A stretch of 64,000 nucleotides of DNA, from contig NZ_VWVU01000028.1 in the NCBI RefSeq assembly GCF_008638365.1, positions 1 through 64,000 of the forward strand, written 5' to 3'. The DNA comes from Nocardiopsis quinghaiensis. GTDB taxonomy: Bacteria; Actinomycetota; Actinomycetes; Streptosporangiales; Streptosporangiaceae. Shown here piece by piece: positions 17,519-25,900 of the stretch (position 1 is the first letter of the stretch; each line of letters starts with the position of its first letter). Under the pieces are notes generated by a model, which made no database searches, was not told the DNA's origin, and was given only the letters and a program-made list of their open reading frames with translations. The position numbers and the translations under genes are program-made.

Positions 17519-19911
17519 GCGGCCTGCTCCTGTCCGGACGGGGCCTTCACGGCCTCCACGATGCGGTCGGCCAGGTCCTCCACGAGCGCGCCGACGGTCG
17601 CCTCGACGTCGAGGCCGTCCAGCGGGAGTTCGCACCCGAAGCGCTGCTCGGCGCCGGTGAGCAGCGTCATCGCGGTGAAGGAGTCGCCTCCCACGTCCAG
17701 GAACCCGCTGGAGGGGTCGACCGGTTCGTCGGCCTGCAAGGCCGTGGCGAGCTCGGCGGAGAGGAAGGAGGTGATCTCGGCGCGGTCGGCGCCGCCCCCG
17801 TCGCCGGGGGCCTCCTCCCGCGCCTGCGCCGTTCCGGACACCGTTCCGGACCGGGGCTCGTCGATCCAGTAGCGCCGCCGCTGGAAGGCGTAGGTGGGCA
17901 CGTCGGGGTCGAACGGGGTGCCCGCTGGGCGCAGCGCCGTCATGTCCAGGTCCGCTCCGGCGGTGTACAGGGCGGCCAGGGCGCCGAGGAAGGCTTCGGC
18001 GCAGGTGTCGGGCCCGGTGGCCAGCAGCGGGTGCGCGCGGCCGTTCCACTCCAGGGCGGCGGCGTGCTCGGGGGCGTCGGCGTGTTCGGTGGCAGTGCGC
18101 AGGCCGAGGCCGGTGAGGACCGAGCCCAGCGCGGCGGCCGGATCGGTTCCGGGACCGTCGCCGGGGACCAGTCCGGGCAGCGCCGCGGCCAGGGAGCGGA
18201 CGGCCGCGGTGAGGGTCGCGGTGTCCCTGGTCAGCCGCAGGGTCACCGTACGGCCCACGGCGTCGTCGGGCTGCCCGGCCTCCAGCGCGGCGCGCAGGTT
18301 GGCGGCCAGTTCGGCGGCGTCGGCGCCGGTGACGGCGATCCTGTGGGTGAAGTCCGCGCGGCCGCAGCGCAGTGTGTGGCAGGCCGAGGCCAGGCGCTTG
18401 CTCTCGGTCAGGTGGTCGCCGACACGTTCGACGAGTTCGGCGAGGGCGGCGCGGTCGCGGGCCGAGACGGTGACCAGTTCCCGGCGGTCGGCCCGGGGAC
18501 CCGGGTCGTGCGGACGCGGGTCCGGCGCGGCCAGCAGGGCGTGGGCGTTGGTCCCGCTCAGCCCGAAGGCGCTGACCCCGGCGACGGGTGCGCGGGTCGG
18601 CCAGGGGCGGACCCGGTCGGGTACGTCCAGGTTCACACTGTCCCAGGGGATGTGCGGGTTGAGGGGGCCGTCCCCGCTCCCGCGTGCCGCGGGGACGGCG
18701 CCGTTCCGGAGCATGAGGACGAGTTTGATCAGCGCGGCCACGCCGGAGGCGGCCTCCAGGTGGCCCAGGCGGGCCTTGACGCTGCCGACCATCAGCGGTT
18801 CGTCCCGCTCGGCCCGGCCGTAGACCTCCTGGAGCGCTCCCGCCTCGATGGGGTCGCCCAGGGAGGTGCCGGTGCCGTGCGCCTCGACGTAGGAGACCTC
18901 CTCCGGGCGCAGCCCGGAGTCGGTCAGGGCGGCCCGGATGACCTCCTGCTGGGCGGGACCGTTGGGCACGGTCAGCCCGGAGGAGGCTCCGTCGTGGTTG
19001 ACGGCGCTGCCGCGCAGCACGGCCAGGACGGGGCGTCCCTCCCGTTCGGCCTCGTCCAGGCGCATCAGGACCAGGGCGCCCACGCCCTCGCCCCGGCCGT
19101 AGCCGTCGGCGTCGGCCAGGAAGGGCTTGCTGCGGCCGTCGGGCGCCAGGGCCCGGCTCCGGCACAGCGAGACCATCAGTTCCGGGGAGAACATGGCGTT
19201 GGCGCCGCCGACCAGGGCGTAGCGGCACTCGCCCCGGCGCAGGCTCCGGGCGGCGTAGTGCAGCGCCACCAGGGAGGAGGAGCAGGCGGTGTCCACGCTC
19301 ATCGCCGGGCCGGACAGGTCCAGGGCGTAGGAGACGCGTCCGGCCGCGAAGGCGTGACCGCCGCCGGTCCCGTAGTAGGGGTCGATGCCCTCCAGGTCGG
19401 CACCGCGTGCGAGCCGGTCGGTGTACTCGGCGGCCATGATGCCGACGAAGACGCCCGCGTTGAGTCGCTCGCCGCGCCGGATCGCGATGCCGGCCCTTTC
19501 CATGGCCTCCCAGGAGACCTCCAGCATCAGGCGCTGCTGGGGGTCGAGGGCCTCGGCCTCGCGCCGGGAGATCCCGAAGAACGCGGCGTCGAACCCGGCG
19601 GGGTCGTCGAGCAGTGCCGCCTTGGAGACGTAGGAGGTACCGGGCCGGTCCGGGTGCGGGTCGTACACGGAGCGCAGACCGACCCGGTCCTCGGGGAACT
19701 CCCGGGCGGCGTTGCCCTCGCCGTTCAGGAAGTCCCAGTAGCCGTCGGGACTGGTGAGGCCTCCGGGCAGGCGCAGACCGGTGCCGACGACGGCCAGCGG
19801 GGCCCTGTCCCGTTCCTTGAGCTCACGTATCTGGTCCTTGAGCCTCCGGGTGAGTGCGAGTTGTTCCTCCACGAGGCTGCGCAGATCGTTCTCTTCCACG
19901 GTCTTCCTCAC
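17515..19911 (-). CDS. Type I PKS C: KS-ACP, AT-less terminal module
   Basis: 798 aa. N-terminal coiled-coil docking helix (1-36). KS about 37-460 with catalytic C210 (VDTACSSS), H345 (EAHGTGT) and H384 (KARLGHLEA; Arg-Leu instead of the usual Asn-Ile). A linker of about 240 residues follows that contains no GQGSQ or GHSxG, so no AT; it resumes at the post-AT strand (PTYAFQRRRYW). ACP with phosphopantetheine Ser744 in VGGDSFTAM. No KR, DH or TE. GTG start overlaps the PKS B stop (GTGA). As the last PKS it should deliver an unreduced beta-ketoacyl-ACP, the substrate of tetronate synthases. Malonyl loading must come from an AT elsewhere. Confidence 0.93.
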   Translation of the reverse strand: MRKTVEENDLRSLVEEQLALTRRLKDQIRELKERDRAPLAVVGTGLRLPGGLTSPDGYWDFLNGEGNAAREFPEDRVGLRSVYDPHPDRPGTSYVSKAALLDDPAGFDAAFFGISRREAEALDPQQRLMLEVSWEAMERAGIAIRRGERLNAGVFVGIMAAEYTDRLARGADLEGIDPYYGTGGGHAFAAGRVSYALDLSGPAMSVDTACSSSLVALHYAARSLRRGECRYALVGGANAMFSPELMVSLCRSRALAPDGRSKPFLADADGYGRGEGVGALVLMRLDEAEREGRPVLAVLRGSAVNHDGASSGLTVPNGPAQQEVIRAALTDSGLRPEEVSYVEAHGTGTSLGDPIEAGALQEVYGRAERDEPLMVGSVKARLGHLEAASGVAALIKLVLMLRNGAVPAARGSGDGPLNPHIPWDSVNLDVPDRVRPWPTRAPVAGVSAFGLSGTNAHALLAAPDPRPHDPGPRADRRELVTVSARDRAALAELVERVGDHLTESKRLASACHTLRCGRADFTHRIAVTGADAAELAANLRAALEAGQPDDAVGRTVTLRLTRDTATLTAAVRSLAAALPGLVPGDGPGTDPAAALGSVLTGLGLRTATEHADAPEHAAALEWNGRAHPLLATGPDTCAEAFLGALAALYTAGADLDMTALRPAGTPFDPDVPTYAFQRRRYWIDEPRSGTVSGTAQAREEAPGDGGGADRAEITSFLSAELATALQADEPVDPSSGFLDVGGDSFTAMTLLTGAEQRFGCELPLDGLDVEATVGALVEDLADRIVEAVKAPSGQEQAA

Positions 19912-22900
19912 TCTTCGCTCGTCAACTCGGCGCGGGCGGCCGCGACGAGGTCCTCTGTGCTCAGTTCGGACAGGTTCCCGGCTGGTGCGTCGGCCTCGGG
20001 AGCGGGCCGTACGGGCGCGGGGGCCGCGCTGGGCAGCTGTCGGTCGAGGTGGCGGGCCATCGCTCCGACGGTGGGGTGGTCGAGGCCGACGGTGGAGGGC
20101 AGGTCGAGGTCGAGCGCGTGGGACAGGCGTCCACGCAGGTCGATGACCATGATCGAGTCCATGCCCAGGTCGGCGAAGCCCTCCTGGTCCGCGACGCTGC
20201 CGGAGGAGCCCATGACGCTTCCGGCCGCCTCCCGGACGGCGTCGCGCAGGAGTTCGAGGCGGTCATCGCCCTCCGTTCCGGCGACGCGGGCGCGCAACCA
20301 GCCGCGTTCCGGCCCGTCCTCGGAGCCGCTGGCGGCTCCGTCCCCGGCCCCGACGAGTTCGGCGACCAGGTGGGCCGCCGGGGAGCCCAGGCGTTCGGCG
20401 TAGCGGGCGAAGTCGGCGGCGACGGCCACCACCGCGGCGGTGTCGCCCGGGACGGCGGCCGCCAGGACGGGCCAGGCGTCCTGGTCGGTGAGCGGTCGCA
20501 GTCCGGCGCGTTCGGCCGCGGCGCGCGCCTGGTCGTCGGCCGCCAGACCGCCCCCTCCCGCGGGCTCCCAGGGCCCCCAGGCCACCGCGGTCGCGGGAAC
20601 GCCGTGTGCGCGCAGTGCCACCGCCAGGCCGTTGAGGTAGCCGTTGGCGGCGGCGTAGTTGGCCTGTCCCGCCGCTCCCAGGACCGAGGACACCGAGGAG
20701 AACAGGACCAGGGAGCGCAGCGGCTGCCCGGCGACCGCCTCGGCGAGCCGGTCGGCGCCCTCGGCCTTGGCGGCGAAGACCCCGCGGAAGGCGTCCTCGT
20801 CCAGCTGGTGGAAGGCGCCGTCCCGAGTGCTCCCGGCCAGGTGGAACACGTGGTGGAGGGGACCGCCGGTGGTCGCCTCGGCCACCGCGCGGGCGCAGTC
20901 GCCGGGGTCGGTGACACCGCCCGCGACCACGCGGACGGTGGTGCCGTCAGCGGTGAGCCGGTCGATGACCGCGCGGGCGGCCTCGTCGGGCGCGGAGCGC
21001 GCCATGAGGGTGATGTCGTCGACACCGCGCCCGGCCAGCCAGCGGGCCACGCTCAGGCCCAGTGCGCCCAGGCCTCCGGTGACCAGCGCGCTCCCGCCGC
21101 CGGCGACGGCGTCCTCGGGAGCGGCGTCCTTGGTGACGAGCCGCGCGGCGCGGACGCCGTCGGGGGCGACCCTCAGGCGGGTGCCGGTGGGCGCGTCCAG
21201 GCGCGCGGCCAGGGCCGCCGCCGCCTCCGCGGGCCCGGCGCCGTCGGCGAGGGTGACCCGGAGCAGGCGTCGGCCGGCGTCCTCGGCCTCCAGGGCGCTG
21301 AGCATGCCCCACAGCGCCTCCCTCACCGGCGCCTGGTCGTCGGCCCCGTCGGCCAGGACCACGTAGGCCGTGCCCGAGGGGACCTGGCGCAGTGTGGCGG
21401 CCAAATCGAGGACGGCGGCCAGGCACGCCTCGGCCGAGGTGTCGGAGAGGCGGGTGAACCGGGCGTCGACGACCAGTTCGCCGTCCAGGCCGTCCCCGTC
21501 CGCGGTGACGGTGATCCCGGCCTCGGCCAGGGCACCCTCCAGACCACTCCCCGCCCCGGCCCCGGTCCCGTGCAGGACCGTCGCGGTGGTGCCCGGCGCG
21601 GGGACCGCCCCGGCCGTGTCGGCCCGCCACTCGACGGTGTGCAGGTGGTCGCCGCGCAGGCCGCGCTGGAGGACCTCCCGAGGCGCGTGGCGGACGCGGA
21701 AGCGGTCGGCGGCCATGAGGGTGTCACCGCCGTCGGTGAACATGTGCAGGTCGGCGACCTCGACCCGGAGCCGTCCGTTGGGCAGCTCGGCGGCTTCGCG
21801 TACCCGCACGTGGCCCCACAGCTCGGCGCCGGGGCGGGCCCGGGAGGGGAAGGACAGCCGGTCCGCGGCGAAGGGGATCGCCAGTGAGGGCGCCTCGTCG
21901 GCGCGGGTGTCGACCATGAATCCGGCGATGCTCTGGAAGCAGGAGTCGATCAGGCCCGGGTAGAGCTCGTAGTCGGCGGGGTCGTCGGGCAGCTCGGGGC
22001 CGCGGTAGCGCACGAGGGCCTCCTCGCCACGGATCCAGACTCCGTCGATCCACCTGAACGAGGGGCCGAGGGTGTAGCCGAGGTCGCGGAAGTAGGTGTA
22101 GAAGCCCTCTCCGTCGATGTGGCGCTCCGCCTCGGAGACGAAGGCCGCGATGTCCGGGCGCTCGGGCGCGGGCGCGTCCTCGTCGGTGGCGATCCGCGCG
22201 GACACGTGCTCCTGCCAGGCGGTCCCCCGGCTGCCGACCAGGCTCTGGACGCTGAGCGCGGGACGCTCGCCCTCACCGACCACGAGCTGGACGTCGTAGC
22301 GCTCGTGGTCGTCGATGACCAGGGCGCGCGGGCACAGCAGGTCGGTCAGGCCCAGGGGTTTGCCGTCCCCGGCCAGGGCGGACAGCGTGGTGGCCAGGTG
22401 GGAGGCCGCCGGTGTCACGACCGTCCCGTAGAGGCGGTGGTCGGTGAGGTAGCGGGGAAAGTCCGCGGACCGGTGGAAGGCGAAGGCCCGACCGGTGAGG
22501 GCCGGCGAGCGCACCTCCTCGCCCCAGTGCCGTACCCCCTCGGACGTGTTCCCGAAGGAACGTGCCGGCGTCCGTTCGACGGCGGCCCAGTACGGGGTGG
22601 TGTCGAAGGGGTAGAGCGGGGCGCCCTCCGCACGGGTGCGGGCGGCGGGCTGGAGGGTGTTCCAGTCGAGGTCCTGGCCGAGCTCGTAGAGTTCGGCGGC
22701 TGCGCCGAGCAGTACGTCGCGCTCGCCGGCGCCTCGGCGCATCGACGCCACCAGGGCTGGGTGGTCCCCGGCCGTGCCCGCCGCCCGCACCAGGCCGAGG
22801 AGCGTACGCCCGGGGCCGATCTCCAGGTAGGCGTCCACGTCCTGGGAGGCGAGGGCGCGCACGCCCTCGTGGAACAGGACCGGCTGGCGTACGTGCCGCC

Positions 22901-25900
22901 GCCAGTACTCGGCGGTGTACTGGCCGGGTCCGGCCAGGCCGCCGGTGACGTTGGCGATGATGGGGATCTGGGGCCTGGCGAAGTCCATCGGGGCCAGGAC
23001 CTCGGTGAAGTCGTCGAGCATCGGCTCCATGAGGCGGGAGTGGAAGGCGTGCGAGACGGTGAGCGCGCGGGCCTTGGCGCCCGTCCGCCTGACCCGCTCG
23101 GCGAAGGCCTCCACCCTGTCGGGGGCTCCCGCGACCACGACCGACTCCGGACCGTTGACCGCGGCCACGTCCAGGCCGGTGCCCTCGACCAGTTCCCGGA
23201 CGCGGGTGACGGGGAGCGTGACCGAGAGCATGGCGCCGGGCTCGGTCGCCTGCATGAGCTCGGCGCGGTCGCGGATGAGGCGCATCCCGTCCTCCAGTCC
23301 GAGCACCCCGGCGTGCACGGCGGCGGCGACCTCGCCGACGCTGTGCCCCATGACCGCGACCGCCTGGACGCCCCAGGACTCCCAGAGCGCGGCCAGGGCC
23401 AGTTCCAGCGCGACGAGTGCGGGCTGGGTGACGCGGGTCTGGTTGATGAGGCCGGGGTCGGCGGAGCCGAACACCAGGTCGGTGAGCGAGGCGCCGAGGG
23501 AGCCGTCCAGGGCCTCGTCGCAGCGGTCGACGACGTCGGCGAACACCGGTTCGGTCCCGTACAGTTCGCGGCCCATGCCGAAGTACTGGCTGCCCTGTCC
23601 GGAGAACAGGAACGCCACGCGGGGCGCCCGGTCGGCGGCACGGCCCTCGTGGGGCCGGTCCAGGGCCTCGCGCAGCCCGGCGGCACCGGTACCGAGGACG
23701 GCGCGGCGCACCGGCAGGTGGGCGCGTCCGGCTCCGGCGACGGCGGACAGGGCGGGCACCTCGTCGTCGGTGGCGGTGGCCAGGCGTTCCCGCCAGGCGC
23801 CGGTGAGTCGGTCGAGCCCGTCGGTGTCGTGTGCCGACAGGGGCAGCACCACCCGGGTGGCACCGCCCGGGTCCGCCGACGGGGCCGGCGGCGCCTCCTC
23901 CACGATCAGGTGGGCGTTGGTACCGCTGAACCCGAACCCGGACACCCCCGCCAGGCGTGGCCGGGAGCCCGCGCGCCAGTCGGTCGGCTCGGTGACCACG
24001 CGCGCGTTCATCCGGTCCCAGGGCACGTGCGGATTGGGTTCGGCGCAGTGCAGGCTGCTCGGGATCGTGCCCTCGCGCAGCGCCAGGACGGTCTTGAACA
24101 GGGCCGCCATACCGGAGGCGGACTCGGCGTGGCCGATGTTGCTCTTGACGGAGCCGAGCAGCAGCGGGCGTTCGGCGTCCCGGTCGCGTCCCAGGACGTT
24201 CCACGCGGCCTCGACCTCGATGGGGTCGCCCAGCGAGGTCCCGGTTCCGTGCGCCTCCAGGTAGTCGACGTCGGCTCCGCTGACCCCGGCGTCGGCCAGC
24301 GCCGCGCCGATCACGGCCTCCTGGGCCCTTCCGCTGGGTGCGGTCAGTCCGGTGGAGGCGCCGTCCTGGTTGACGGCGCTGCCGCGCAGCACGGCCAGGA
24401 TCCGGTCTCCGTCCCGCCGGGCGTCGGAGAGCCGTTTGAGGACCACGGCGCCGCAGCCCTCCGCGCGGCCGAACCCGTCGGCGTCGGCGGAGAAGGTCTT
24501 GCACCGGCCGTCGGGGGCGAGCATGTGGGCGCGGCTGGTGGCGGCGGTGCAGGTCGGATCGGTGATGACGTTGGCGCCGCCGACGATCATCCGGTCGGAC
24601 TCGCCGGTGCGCAGCGACCTGACGGCCAGGTGCAGGGCGACCAGGGAGGAGGAGCAGGCGGTGTCGACGGCGAACGCGGGGCCGTTGAGGCCGAGCAGGT
24701 AGGAGATGCGCCCGGCGGCGGCGTTGAGCGCGGTGCCGGTGCCGAAGTAGGCGTCCACCCCGTCGGGGCCGCCGCGTTCCAGGACGCGGGCGTAGTCGGA
24801 GTTGGACAGCCCCACGATGACGCCGGTGCGGGTACCGCCCAGCACGGACGGAGAGGTGCCCGAGTCCTCCAGGGCGTGCCACGCCGACTGGAGCAGCATC
24901 CGGTGCTGCGGGTCCATGCTCTGGGCCTCGCGGGCGGGGACGCCGAAGAACGGGGCGTCGAACCCGGCGATGTCGGAGAGGAAGCCGCCCCGGTCGGTGG
25001 TGAGGCCGCCCGGGTCGAACTCGGCGCCCGCCCACCGGTGGGCGGGGACGGGGGCGGTCGCGTCGCGGCCGTGGCTGAGCAGGTCCCACAGCTGTCCGGT
25101 GTCGTCGGCGCCCGGGAACCGGCCGGCCATGCCCACGATGGCGACGGGCTCGCCGGTCCCCGTGGTGGTCGGCGCCGCCGTCTCCCGCCCGTCCCCGGCG
25201 CGCGCGGCGGCGCGCGGAACCGGTACCCGCGGTGCCTCGGGTTCGGAGCCGTCTCCGCGGATCCGACCGTACAGATGGGCGGCGAACCGCTCGATCGTGG
25301 GGTGGTCGAACACCTCGGAGATCTCCACGGTCACGCCGAGCTCGGAGGACAGCCTCTGGACGAGGTCGACCGCCATCACCGAGTCCATCCCCAGGTCGTA
25401 GAACCCGGTGTCGGTGCGCAGCGCCCCGGCGTCGGCGTGGCCGAGGACGTCGGCCAGGACGGTCGCGGTATAGCGGCGGGCCTCGTCGACGCGGGCGCGC
25501 TCGGGGACGGCCATGATGCGGGAGGCGGCCTCCGCGGGGCCCCCGCCCCCACGGCCGCGCTCGGGCGCGACCTCGTCGAACAGGGGGCGTTCGCGCCGGG
25601 CGGCCATGACCCGGGTGAAGCGGTCCCACTCCACTGGGCAGACCAGCAGGTGGGGGTCTCCGCCGGGTCCCCGGGCGGTCAGGGAGGCGACGCCCCGGGC
25701 GGGGGCGATGTCGCTGAGCCCGGTCGCGGCCAGGGCGGCGCGGGCCTCTCCGTCGGCCATGCCGTCCAGTCCCCAGAGCCCGAAGGCCAGGCTCACGGCG
25801 GGCAGCCCGGCGGCGGCCCGGTGGGCGGCGAGTGCGTCGATTCCGGCGTTGGCGGCGGCGTAGGCGGCGTATCCGTCGCTGCCCCACTGGGCGGAGGCCG

